Shown in pieces: positions 54,138 to 64,000 of a stretch of DNA of 64,000 nucleotides; the stretch's first letter is position 1; every line of letters starts with the position of its first letter. The notes beneath the pieces are model-generated. The model did not search any database, was not told where the DNA came from, and saw nothing but the letters and a program-made list of their open reading frames with translations. The stretch comes from Chromohalobacter beijerinckii (lineage in GTDB: Bacteria > Pseudomonadota > Gammaproteobacteria > Pseudomonadales > Halomonadaceae), in contig NZ_JAKGAK010000016.1 in NCBI RefSeq assembly GCF_023061185.1, forward strand, positions 1-64,000, written 5' to 3'. The translations under genes were made by a program, and so were the position numbers.

Positions 54138-54272
54138 ATGCGCGACTGGTTTAAAGATCTATTTCGTGAAGCGGGGCATTGGGATTGGACAGAGATCGCT
54201 TTGAACGGGCTTGGACGTCTGTTTTTTCAAGCGGTTATTTCGATAGTTCTGAGAAATAAGAGGGACAAATGA
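54138..54272 (+). CDS. Small ORF (44 residues) between cas3 and cas8e
   Basis: A GAAGGGG site precedes an ATG at 54138. The 44-residue product begins MRDWFKDLFREAGHWDWTEI, has a hydrophobic stretch (LGRLFFQAVISIVL) and a basic end (RNKRDK). Its TGA stop overlaps the cas8e ATG (ATGA), so it is the first cistron of the Cascade operon and translationally coupled to cas8e. I know no such subunit in type I-E operons. It might be a regulator, a leader peptide or a small membrane-bound partner. Confidence 0.7.
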   Translation: MRDWFKDLFREAGHWDWTEIALNGLGRLFFQAVISIVLRNKRDK

Positions 54273-55969
54273 ATCTACTCACAGCCTCCTGGCTGCCCTT
54301 TCGCTGTCGAGGTGGTCGAATCGAGTATCGCCCACCCTCGGCGCTTGCCGACCATGATGTTATCGACCTGGCGCTGCCCCGCGCTGACTTTCAGGGAGCG
54401 GCCTGGCAATTCCTGATCGCGCTGTTGCAGACGGCAATGACGCCGGAAGATACCGATGCCTGGCTGGATCGTTACCAGACGCCGCCAAGCGTGACCGAAC
54501 TTGATGAGTTGTTGGCCCCCTTTGCCTCCGCCTTCGAGCTGGATGGCGACGGCCCGCGCTTCATGCAGGATCTGGATCCGCTTGACGACGTCAAGGAAGC
54601 GCCGGTTGCCGGTCTGCTGATCGACTCGCCCGGCGCCAACGGCATCAAGAACAATACCGATTTCTTCGTCAAGCGCGGTCGGGTGGAAACCGTCTGCCCG
54701 AAGTGCGCGGCGCTGGCACTTTTTACCATGCAGATCAACGCCCCCGCCGGTGGGGCCGGGATTCGCGTTGGTCTGCGCGGTGGCGGGCCACTGACCACGC
54801 TGATTCTGCCGGAAGACGAGAGAAAATTGCTGTGGGCGCGGCTCTGGCCCAACGTGATGCCCGCCGATGCGGTGGGCCAGCCGGGGCAGGCCTGTCGCGC
54901 CCCCAGGGTCGATGATAGCGATCTGTTCTTCTGGATGGCCGAGACGCGCATCAGCGACAAGAAGGGCAAAGAGGTGTTGCCCGAACAGGTTCACCCGCTG
55001 CACGCCTTCTGGTCGATGCCCAGGCGCTACCGGCTTTTGTTTGACGACACGCCGGGAACTTGCGACCTCTGCGGCCGCGAGGCCGCGCGCCCGGTGCGCC
55101 GTTTGCGCGCCAAGAAGCAGGGTGCCAACTACGACGGCCCCTGGCGGCACCCGCTGACGCCCTATCGCAAGCTCAACCCCAAGAAAAACGACGAATTGCC
55201 GCTCTCCAGCAAGGGCCAGCCCGGCGGGCTGGGCTACCGCCACTGGCCGGGACTGGTGCTGGAAGATGAAGCCGTAAGCGGTGCGCTGCCCGCTCGCGTG
55301 GTGACGCACCATCTGCACAAGTACCGTATGGTAGCGGCCGCGCGAGACGATGGAGAAGCGTTCGAGGCGCTTTTCAAGCGCACTCGGCTCTGGGTGTTCG
55401 GCTACGACATGGACAACATGAAGCCGCGCGGTTGGTACAGCGTGGAAATGCCGCTGGTGGGCGTGCCCGACGCTTATCAAGAGACGCTGCGCGGCTGGGC
55501 CAAACGCTTCGTCGATCTCGCATCGGAGTTTACCTGGACCCTGCGCAACCAGCTCAAGCGCGCCTGGTTCAAGCGCCCGGAAGACGCCAAGGGCGATATG
55601 AGCCAGATCGACGCCCAATTTTTCGAGGCGACCCAACTGGCGTTTTTCTCCGCGCTACGCGAGATGGGCGAGGTGCTGCGCAAGGAAATGGAGACGCCGG
55701 AGCTGTCGCCCGAAACCCACCGCCAGTGGTATTTGGCGCTCAAACGCGAGGCGCTGGCGTTGTTCGACGACCAGGCGGTCAGCGGCCCCCTGGAGGGCAT
55801 GAAGATGCAGCAGCTCGAGCGTATCACCAGCGCGCGGCGCTACTTGCAAGCCTATCTGAACGGCCGCGGCAAGAAAGTCGGCAAAACGGTGCAGACCTTT
55901 GCCCAGGTGGGCGGTTTCGAGTTGAGCACCCCGGCACCTGAAAACAATCCGGAGGGGACTACCGTATGA
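54269..55969 (+). CDS. casA: Cascade large subunit Cas8e (CasA/Cse1)
   Basis: The 566-residue subunit begins MNLLTASWLPFRCRGGRIEY, typical of Cse1, and has the PAM-recognition segment SPGANGIKNNTDFFVKRG and a zinc-type motif CPKC with a later CDLCG. A four-helix bundle fills the C-terminus. It recognises the PAM and recruits Cas3. It overlaps the 44-residue gene and the cas11 gene by four bases each. Confidence 0.95.
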   Translation: MNLLTASWLPFRCRGGRIEYRPPSALADHDVIDLALPRADFQGAAWQFLIALLQTAMTPEDTDAWLDRYQTPPSVTELDELLAPFASAFELDGDGPRFMQDLDPLDDVKEAPVAGLLIDSPGANGIKNNTDFFVKRGRVETVCPKCAALALFTMQINAPAGGAGIRVGLRGGGPLTTLILPEDERKLLWARLWPNVMPADAVGQPGQACRAPRVDDSDLFFWMAETRISDKKGKEVLPEQVHPLHAFWSMPRRYRLLFDDTPGTCDLCGREAARPVRRLRAKKQGANYDGPWRHPLTPYRKLNPKKNDELPLSSKGQPGGLGYRHWPGLVLEDEAVSGALPARVVTHHLHKYRMVAAARDDGEAFEALFKRTRLWVFGYDMDNMKPRGWYSVEMPLVGVPDAYQETLRGWAKRFVDLASEFTWTLRNQLKRAWFKRPEDAKGDMSQIDAQFFEATQLAFFSALREMGEVLRKEMETPELSPETHRQWYLALKREALALFDDQAVSGPLEGMKMQQLERITSARRYLQAYLNGRGKKVGKTVQTFAQVGGFELSTPAPENNPEGTTV

Positions 55970-56646
55970 GTGAAGTAGAACAACGGTCAGAACAGCCAGA
56001 GTCTGGTGAGAAGACGGCTGCGGCAGAGGGCTATCTGTATGCTCTCGACAAGCAGGAGGCGGTCGAGCTGCGCCAGTGGTGGCGGCGGCTGGTCATGGAT
56101 CAGCCGGAACTCAAGCGATACACAAAGCAGTGGCCTTACCCTCGCGGTGTTCGTGCCGCGCTGCGCCGTTGCGACTCTATCTCGTCGGTCATGCTGACGG
56201 AAGCGTTCCGCCACCTCTGGCAGGCACTCGAGGAACGGGCCTGGCAGGAGGCACCGCCCAAGCCCCCCCGCGATCAGCGCCTCACGACATGGGCGGTCGT
56301 TGCTGCCGTCGCGAGCGAGCTGCGCGCCGAGACATTCGATGCCCCGCTGGGCAAACGGCTGGGCGAGAAGCGCCCCAATACCGCCGATACCCCGCGCATG
56401 AGCGATTTACGCTTTCAACAACTGCTCGACTGCCATACACCAGAAGAGCTGATCCGGCGCTTTCGCCGGGCGCTCAAGCTTGCTGAGAACGCCGGCGTCA
56501 GCGTTGTCCGCCTGGCCGATATGGTTGCGCTATGGGAGCGCGAGCAGCGCGGCCAATACCGCACCAAGGCGCCCCAGCGCTTTGCCTTCGTCATGAGCGA
56601 CGCCTACTTCCAGGCGCGAGCGTTGAAACCGGCAGCGGGCGACTGA
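55966..56646 (+). CDS. casB: Cascade small subunit Cas11e (CasB/Cse2)
   Basis: The 226-residue helical protein has the Cse2 pattern ALRRCDSISSVMLTEAFRHL and RFQQLLDCHTPEELIRRFRRAL. Two copies stabilise the R-loop in Cascade. It is longer than E. coli CasB (160 residues) because of an acidic N-terminal extension. The ATG overlaps the cas8e stop. Confidence 0.93.
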   Translation: MSEVEQRSEQPESGEKTAAAEGYLYALDKQEAVELRQWWRRLVMDQPELKRYTKQWPYPRGVRAALRRCDSISSVMLTEAFRHLWQALEERAWQEAPPKPPRDQRLTTWAVVAAVASELRAETFDAPLGKRLGEKRPNTADTPRMSDLRFQQLLDCHTPEELIRRFRRALKLAENAGVSVVRLADMVALWEREQRGQYRTKAPQRFAFVMSDAYFQARALKPAAGD

Positions 56647-56713
56647 ACGTCTGTCGTCGCTTTTCAACAACCACTTTTCGACATTCGTCACATTTGTATT
56701 CAGGGGACACACC

Positions 56714-57808
56714 ATGAGTCATTTTATCCAGCTTCATCTGCTGACCTCCTACCCGCCTTCCAACCTCAACCGCGACGACCTGGGTCGCCCCAAGACGGCC
56801 TTCATGGGCGGTGCTCGTCGGCTGCGCGTCTCCTCACAGAGCCTCAAGCGCAACTGGCGCACCTCCGACCTGTTCGAAGCGGCAGTCGATGGCCACAAGG
56901 GCACGCGCACCAAGCGTCTGGGAGGAGAGGTTTACAAGCGGATGACTAACTCGGGCGCCAACGAGAAAGTGGCGAGTGGCAGCGCTGAGAAGATCGCCGG
57001 GGTCTTCGGCAAGCTGCGCAAGGTCGACAAGGGCGAAAAGCACGAGTACGAAATCGAACAGCTGGTTCACGTCGGGCCGGAAGAAATTGCCGCGCTTGAA
57101 GAGCTCGCCGATGTGCTAGGCGCCGAGAACCGCGAGCCGACCGATGACGAGCTCAAGGGGCTGCTCGCTCGGCGGCCCACGGCTGTCGATGTGGCGCTGT
57201 TCGGACGCATGCTAGCGGCCGCGCCGAGCTACAATGTTGAAGCGGCCTGTCAGGTCGCCCATGCCATTACCGTGCACGCCGCCGAGGTCGAGGACGATTA
57301 CTTTACCGCCGTCGATGACCTCAATACTGGTGACGACGACCGTGGTGCGGCGCATATCGGCGAAGCCGGGTTCGCCGCCGGGCTGTTCTACCTCTACCTC
57401 TGCATCGACCGGGATCTGCTGGTCGAAAACCTGCAGGGCAACACTGAGCTGGCCGACCGCGCCATCGACGCGCTGGTGGAGTCCGCCGTCAAGATCTCGC
57501 CCAAGGGCAAGCAGAACAGTTACGGTTCCCGCGCCCAGGCAAGCTATGTGCTGGCAGAGAAAGGCGACCAGCAGCCGCGTTCATTGGCCGCGTCTTTCCT
57601 GCAGCCGGTCAACGGCGAGGCCCAGGCGGTCAGCGCCATCGACAAACTGGAAAGGCAGGCCCAGGCCTTCGATGACGCTTACGGCGCAGGGGCGGATCGG
57701 CGCTTTATCCTCTCGGCCACGCCGGATTACGACACGCCTTTCCTGCAGGGGGACATTCAGCGCGGCAACTTGCAAGCGCTACTGGCCTTTCTCAAAAGTG
57801 ATAATTAA
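56714..57808 (+). CDS. casC: Cascade backbone subunit Cas7e (CasC/Cse4)
   Basis: The 364-residue RRM-fold protein starts FIQLHLLTSYPPSNLNRDDLGRPK, the Cas7e signature, with RLRVSSQSLKRNWR following and a C-terminal FLQPVNGEAQAVSAIDKLE. Six copies coat the crRNA. A 67-base gap separates it from cas11; a purine-rich ribosome site lies at the start. Confidence 0.95.
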   Translation: MSHFIQLHLLTSYPPSNLNRDDLGRPKTAFMGGARRLRVSSQSLKRNWRTSDLFEAAVDGHKGTRTKRLGGEVYKRMTNSGANEKVASGSAEKIAGVFGKLRKVDKGEKHEYEIEQLVHVGPEEIAALEELADVLGAENREPTDDELKGLLARRPTAVDVALFGRMLAAAPSYNVEAACQVAHAITVHAAEVEDDYFTAVDDLNTGDDDRGAAHIGEAGFAAGLFYLYLCIDRDLLVENLQGNTELADRAIDALVESAVKISPKGKQNSYGSRAQASYVLAEKGDQQPRSLAASFLQPVNGEAQAVSAIDKLERQAQAFDDAYGAGADRRFILSATPDYDTPFLQGDIQRGNLQALLAFLKSDN

Positions 57809-57819
57809 GCGGAGGCGAT

Positions 57820-58599
57820 ATGCCACACCACCTGGTTTTTCGCCTCTATGCGCCCATGGCGAGCTGGGGCGAAGCCGCGGTCGGCGAGACGCGGCCGACG
57901 GCGACCTATCCCGGGCGCAGCGCCATTCTCGGGCTTATCGGGGCAGCACTCGGCATCCGCCGCGATGACGATGATGGCCAGCACCAACTGCGCAAGGGCC
58001 TGCAGGTAGCGGTAAAACAGCGCTCGCCGGGGCTTTTGATGCGCGACTATCACACAGTCCAGGTACCGTCGTCGCAATCGAAAGTGACCCACCGTACCCG
58101 CCGCGAGGAGCTGTCGGTGCCCAAGGAGGCGCTCAACACCATTCTCTCGTCGAGAGATTATCGCTGCGACGGTCTGTGGAGTGTAGCGGTACGTCTGGCC
58201 CCAGACGCTGCCTGGACCCTAGAAGAACTGAAAGCGGCGCTGGAAAAGCCCCGTTTTCCACTCTATCTCGGCCGCAAGGCGTGCCCCCTGGCCGCGCCAC
58301 TGGTGCCGACCGTGGTCAAAGCCAGCCACTGGCGCCAGGCACTGGATCACTGTTTTGAAAGCGCGCTGGATCCGGAACGCGCCTGGCTGGCGCTGGTGGG
58401 GAATGAGGAGAAGGATAAGCGCCTGCTGCGCCTACCCGACGAGGTGCTTTACGCCTGGGAAGGGTCAGCCGATGCGCTCGATGGCGTTGCGGCCAGTGAG
58501 TCCAGCGAAGTCTGGGATGAACCGCTGCATCGGCGCCGCTGGCAGTTCGGTCCCCGCCTGGAAAACCGGCGCACTGAAACGCTGAAAGGAGAGCGCTAA
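57820..58599 (+). CDS. casD: Cascade subunit Cas5e (CasD)
   Basis: The 259-residue protein has LVFRLYAPMASWGEAAVGET and RPTATYPGRSAILGLIGAAL, the Cas5e signature, and HTVQVPSSQSKVTHRTRREE followed by YLGRKACPLAAP. It holds the 5' handle of the crRNA and contacts Cas7. It lies 11 bases after cas7e, and its stop overlaps the cas6e ATG by one base. Confidence 0.94.
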   Translation: MPHHLVFRLYAPMASWGEAAVGETRPTATYPGRSAILGLIGAALGIRRDDDDGQHQLRKGLQVAVKQRSPGLLMRDYHTVQVPSSQSKVTHRTRREELSVPKEALNTILSSRDYRCDGLWSVAVRLAPDAAWTLEELKAALEKPRFPLYLGRKACPLAAPLVPTVVKASHWRQALDHCFESALDPERAWLALVGNEEKDKRLLRLPDEVLYAWEGSADALDGVAASESSEVWDEPLHRRRWQFGPRLENRRTETLKGER

Positions 58600-59291
58600 T
58601 GTATCTTTCAAGTGTCAGGCTGGACCTCAACCGCCTCACCCGCGCCGAGCTGTTCGATGTGCTGGAGGGCGGCGCCTATACCGCCCATCAGTTGCTCTGG
58701 CGGCTGTTTCCCGGTGTGCCCGAAGGCGAGCGGCCCTTTATTTTCCGCCAGGAGATGGAAGAAAATTCCAACGGCAAGGGCGCCGGATTACCCCGATTCT
58801 ACGTCGGTTCGGCGTGCGCTCCAGAGCCGATAGAGGGCTTCGAGGTACAGTGCAAGCCCTTTGCCCCTCAGCTTGCCAAAGGCGAACGGCTGGCCTTTCG
58901 CCTGCGTGCTAACCCCTCCATTGCCAAACCGATGGGCCAGGGCCGCCGTTCTAAGCGCGCCGACGTGCTGATGGATGCGCGTTATCCCTTCCCAAAAGGA
59001 GAGCGGACGAGCCAGGCATGTACCGAGGCGATGGATGCTGCCGCACGCCAGTGGCTTGCTGATCGGGCGGACGCCTTTGGCTTTACGCTGCCCGTCGCGC
59101 CGGAGGTAGGCGCTTACCGTCAGTATGCGCTGAGCAAAAAAGGGGGCGGGGAGCCCATCCGCTACTCCAGCGTGGATTACGAAGGTCTGCTGGAGGTGGC
59201 CGACCCGGTGGCGCTCAATGAGGCGCTACGACACGGCATTGGCCGTGCCAAAGCTTTTGGCTGCGGCCTGATGATGTTGCGTCGGCCATAG
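58599..59291 (+). CDS. casE: crRNA endonuclease Cas6e (CasE/Cse3)
   Basis: The 230-residue protein cuts pre-crRNA at the repeat hairpin and stays in Cascade. It begins MYLSSVRLDLNRL and has the catalytic-type histidine in YTAHQLLWRLFPG (residue 30), RPFIFRQEM, and the C-terminal glycine-rich HGIGRAKAFGCGLMMLRRP. The start overlaps cas5e. Confidence 0.94.
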   Translation: MYLSSVRLDLNRLTRAELFDVLEGGAYTAHQLLWRLFPGVPEGERPFIFRQEMEENSNGKGAGLPRFYVGSACAPEPIEGFEVQCKPFAPQLAKGERLAFRLRANPSIAKPMGQGRRSKRADVLMDARYPFPKGERTSQACTEAMDAAARQWLADRADAFGFTLPVAPEVGAYRQYALSKKGGGEPIRYSSVDYEGLLEVADPVALNEALRHGIGRAKAFGCGLMMLRRP

Positions 59292-59300
59292 GAGAGCGTC

Positions 59301-60517
<1,217 letters not shown>

Positions 60518-60627
60518 CTGATTTTAAAGGTTCTTTAATAACTTGGAGTGATCAAATTTTGAACAAAATAGCTGGTGGAAATATCCTCGGCGATTTTGTT
60601 CTTTAAAAACAACTGTCTATAATTAGT
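60518..60627 (+). promoter_or_regulatory. CRISPR leader
   Basis: The 110 bases between cas2 and the first repeat are AT-rich. A TATAAT hexamer is at 60618-60623, and TTGTTC lies 16 bases before it, so a promoter may begin right at the array. GATCAAATTTTGA near 60551 is a weak match to an IHF site, which type I-E acquisition needs. The orientation agrees with the repeats. Confidence 0.75.
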
Positions 60628-63600
60628 CCGTTCCCCGCAGGCGCGGGGATAAACCGGAGACTGCCGGCGTCACTCTGCCCGACGGTTCCCGTTCCCCGCA
60701 GGCGCGGGGATAAACCGTCAATGACGGTACCCGCACTATCCGCACCGTTCCGTTCCCCGCAGGCGCGGGGATAAACCTGCACGAGGCTGTTGATTTCCTG
60801 CCATGTCACCCCGTTCCCCGCAGGCGCGGGGATAAACCGCCTGGGAGGTATTCCGCCCAGCGCTAAAGATGCCGTTCCCCGCAGGCGCGGGGATAAACCG
60901 CGAGATACTGGCCGTCGTGACGGTAGGCGTGACCGTTCCCCGCAGGCGCGGGGATAAACCGTCGTTCGGCAGTAGACCCACGGATGCGACGGGCCGTTCC
61001 CCGCAGGCGCGGGGATAAACCGATATAGCTGATAAGCTGGAGGTTGAGTCAAAGCCGTTCCCCGCAGGCGCGGGGATAAACCGTCGAGTGCGCAATCGAG
61101 CCCCGAGCGATGCAACCGTTCCCCGCAGGCGCGGGGATAAACCGGCCGAGCGATTCAAGGTTAACGTCTGCCGTAGCCGTTCCCCGCAGGCGCGGGGATA
61201 AACCGTCGGAGGTCGGCGGCTACCAGCAGCAGGTCGACCGTTCCCCGCAGGCGCGGGGATAAACCGGAGCGACGGACGCTTTCAATGCAGCGATTGATCC
61301 GTTCCCCGCAGGCGCGGGGATAAACCGTCATGGATATACCTGATTACAACACATGGTCACCGTTCCCCGCAGGCGCGGGGATAAACCGTAGTCCGAGGCC
61401 GCGCCCTTTGGGTGAAGCGTCCGTTCCCCGCAGGCGCGGGGATAAACCGATGCTGGGGCAGGGGATCGACCAGTCGATGCACCGTTCCCCGCAGGCGCGG
61501 GGATAAACCGGATGATCCCGAGCACGCCGACCAGTATCGGCGCCGTTCCCCGCAGGCGCGGGGATAAACCGCAAGGGCAGCCGCAGAAGCCGAGCGCCGA
61601 GAGCCGTTCCCCGCAGGCGCGGGGATAAACCGCCTTGCAGAGACAGAGCAGCGGCGCAACATGACCGTTCCCCGCAGGCGCGGGGATAAACCGTGGTGAT
61701 ATGGTGGTGAAAAAGTGGTGATATGCCGTTCCCCGCAGGCGCGGGGATAAACCGCTAATGATTAATGTTCTTCTTGCAGTTGGTCCCCGTTCCCCGCAGG
61801 CGCGGGGATAAACCGCAAAAATGATCGTGGAGCCGACTTCACTTATACCGTTCCCCGCAGGCGCGGGGATAAACCGACGGTGAACTTCGACGAGATGACC
61901 GACGCCATCCGTTCCCCGCAGGCGCGGGGATAAACCGGTAGTCACTCACCGCTTGGCGGCGCGACTCCACCGTTCCCCGCAGGCGCGGGGATAAACCGCG
62001 TCAGGACAAGCCCTACAAGTTCACCGACATCCGTTCCCCGCAGGCGCGGGGATAAACCCTCGGGCATCGTCAGTTCGATCTTCGTCATGACCCGTTCCCC
62101 GCAGGCGCGGGGATAAACCGGTCCCCAGACAGTATGACCTCTCCCTGCTCTGCCGTTCCCCGCAGGCGCGGGGATAAACCGTACCCTGGGGACGTCTACC
62201 GCACCGCCGATTGCCGTTCCCCGCAGGCGCGGGGATAAACCGCATGAGTGGTCAGCTTGGTGACTTTACGGTCACCGTTCCCCGCAGGCGCGGGGATAAA
62301 CCGGTTCATGCGGATAGACCCGGCTGTAGATCGCGCCGTTCCCCGCAGGCGCGGGGATAAACCGCTAATCTACCCGGATTCCGCTCTAGTCGCGCTCCGT
62401 TCCCCGCAGGCGCGGGGATAAACCGGTAAAGGCGTACTTAGTACCGGGTGTGATAGCCCGTTCCCCGCAGGCGCGGGGATAAACCGCGCTCTTCGTTGTC
62501 CTGAATAGCCGCTTCGTCCCGTTCCCCGCAGGCGCGGGGATAAACCGTGCTAGACGGCTTCTCGACGACCGTCAGCGAGCCGTTCCCCGCAGGCGCGGGG
62601 ATAAACCGACAAAATCAGCAACGTCGCCGGCGGCGTGATGCCGTTCCCCGCAGGCGCGGGGATAAACCGAATCTTGGCCGGTGGGGGATGCGATCGAAAT
62701 GCCGTTCCCCGCAGGCGCGGGGATAAACCGCATCGAGGTTGATAGCGCCGTATCGGGAGCGGCCGTTCCCCGCAGGCGCGGGGATAAACCGCCGGCATCT
62801 CATCCCGCTCCATGCGGATAACCCCGTTCCCCGCAGGCGCGGGGATAAACCGCATTCTTGGCATTGGGATCAGAACCTTGCCCCCCGTTCCCCGCAGGCG
62901 CGGGGATAAACCGGTCGAGAGCCGATCGTTTATCCGAGAAGGTTGCCGTTCCCCGCAGGCGCGGGGATAAACCGGGCGCTGGGATGAGATCCACTGGATG
63001 CGGGCCCCGTTCCCCGCAGGCGCGGGGATAAACCGTGATTACGCTGCCAAGTACCACCGCCAGGCCGCCGTTCCCCGCAGGCGCGGGGATAAACCGTTGG
63101 AGGCGGTCGAGTCAGGCATCAGAGGTTGCCGTTCCCCGCAGGCGCGGGGATAAACCGCCCTGGGGTACGGATGGCTCGCCAAGGAATTGCCGTTCCCCGC
63201 AGGCGCGGGGATAAACCGTGCGTCAGCGCGGCCTCGGCCTGGTGGTCCGCCCGTTCCCCGCAGGCGCGGGGATAAACCGGCCTGGCGATGTTGAAAGCCG
63301 CCACGGGGAGGCCGTTCCCCGCAGGCGCGGGGATAAACCGGCAAGCCCTATCGCCGGTATCAACGAGGGCCGCCGTTCCCCGCAGGCGCGGGGATAAACC
63401 GGCGCTGATATATACGCGTGAGGCTGTGGCGGACCGTTCCCCGCAGGCGCGGGGATAAACCGCTGGGCAACTTCTTGGCGGAGCGCTTGGAGTTCCGTTC
63501 CCCGCAGGCGCGGGGATAAACCGATATCGCTCGCGCAGGAAGGGCCTGAGATCTACCGTTCCCCGCAGGCGCGGGGATAAACCGAATCTCCAATTGCCGT

Positions 63601-64000
63601 CATCCGTATTCTCATCCCGTTCCCCGCAGGCGCGGGGATAAACCGAGCACGAAGATAGGCTTGCCGAGATTGAGCGGCCGTTCCCCGCAGGCGCGGGGAT
63701 AAACCGCAAATGCACGTCCTGGGCTGGGGTAACGGCTACCGTTCCCCGCAGGCGCGGGGATAAACCGATTCAGAATGGCGCGATCGTGCGCGCTAAGATC
63801 CGTTCCCCGCAGGCGCGGGGATAAACCGGAGTTCCTGTAGCTAGCATATAGGCATTCCTACCGTTCCCCGCAGGCGCGGGGATAAACCGTACCCTTCGCG
63901 CCCCTCAGCGGTCGATTCGAGCCGTTCCCCGCAGGCGCGGGGATAAACCGAGATCATCCGCGTCGACGAGGTCGAGTACCCCCCGTTCCCCGCAGGCGCG
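60628..64000 (+). CRISPR. Main type I-E CRISPR array (continues beyond the window)
   Basis: Repeats of 29 bases begin CCGTTCCCCG, contain CAGGCGCGGGG and end ATAAACCG; spacers are 32 bases. The first repeat starts at 60628 and the truncated last one at 63983, exactly 55 periods of 61 bases, so there are 55 complete spacers and 56 repeats in view. The third repeat (60750) ends in T and the twenty-fourth (62031) ends in C; all others look identical. The inverted GCGGGG/CCCCGC core forms the Cas6e hairpin. Leader-proximal repeats are as intact as distal ones. Confidence 0.98.

Noticed and set aside
54275-55636. 453-residue minus-strand frame opposite cas8e
   Set aside because: It is a GC-driven antisense shadow with no ribosome site or family resemblance.
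60736-63715. Long minus-strand open frames with repeated RFIPAPAGNG and VYPRACGER motifs
   Set aside because: They are chance translations of the CRISPR repeats; the 61-base period shifts the frame each unit and spacers are unrelated.

Overview
The window comes from a moderately halophilic gammaproteobacterium, most likely a member of Halomonadaceae close to Chromohalobacter or Halomonas. The reasons are a GC-rich background, acidic exported proteins, a BetT-type BCCT transporter, a ProX-like betaine-binding protein and a very acidic class C beta-lactamase. The assignment rests on sequence character and gene content, since no database search was possible.

Bases 1-20 kb are chromosomal housekeeping and transport genes. 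They include a TspO fragment at the edge, mntP, a PQQ dehydrogenase whose membrane anchor is a separate gene, and arfB. A lower-GC catabolic block (GntR regulator, SDR dehydrogenase, TRAP transporter) is bracketed by two near-identical hairpins and looks inserted between arfB and chaC. After it come DMT exporters, a chemoreceptor, an acetylpolyamine amidohydrolase, a 1-Cys peroxiredoxin, an Ssu/Tau-like ABC importer with a coupled DsrE-like protein, and an NlpC/P60 lipoprotein.

Bases 21-28 kb form a zinc-limitation locus: zinT, znuA, znuC, znuB, folE2 and a COG0523 GTPase, with Zur-like palindromes in front of the transcription units. An AmpC-type beta-lactamase diverges from one of these boxes. 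Bases 28-43 kb hold a RelBE/ParDE-type toxin-antitoxin pair beside a LysE remnant, a RhtA exporter with an XRE-cupin regulator, amino-acid racemase, PepSY membrane protein, nfsA, an MFS transporter, an AaeXAB-like efflux operon, gloA, opgD and an orphan ProX. Bases 43-46 kb encode a second Zn/Mn ABC transporter that starts with a 46-residue membrane protein, and betT follows.

Bases 48.7-64 kb are a defence region. A HigBA module is followed by two copies of a roughly 200-bp module, each running into a decayed CRISPR mini-array and together flanking a DUF2335 membrane-protein cassette. Then comes a complete type I-E set in the order cas3, a 44-residue coupled small ORF, cas8e, cas11, cas7, cas5, cas6e, cas1, cas2, an AT-rich leader and an array with 55 complete spacers on a strict 61-bp period that runs out of the window. 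The small ORFs, the cas3 end lying inside an inverted repeat relic, and the duplicated CRISPR-flanked cassette are the least ordinary features.
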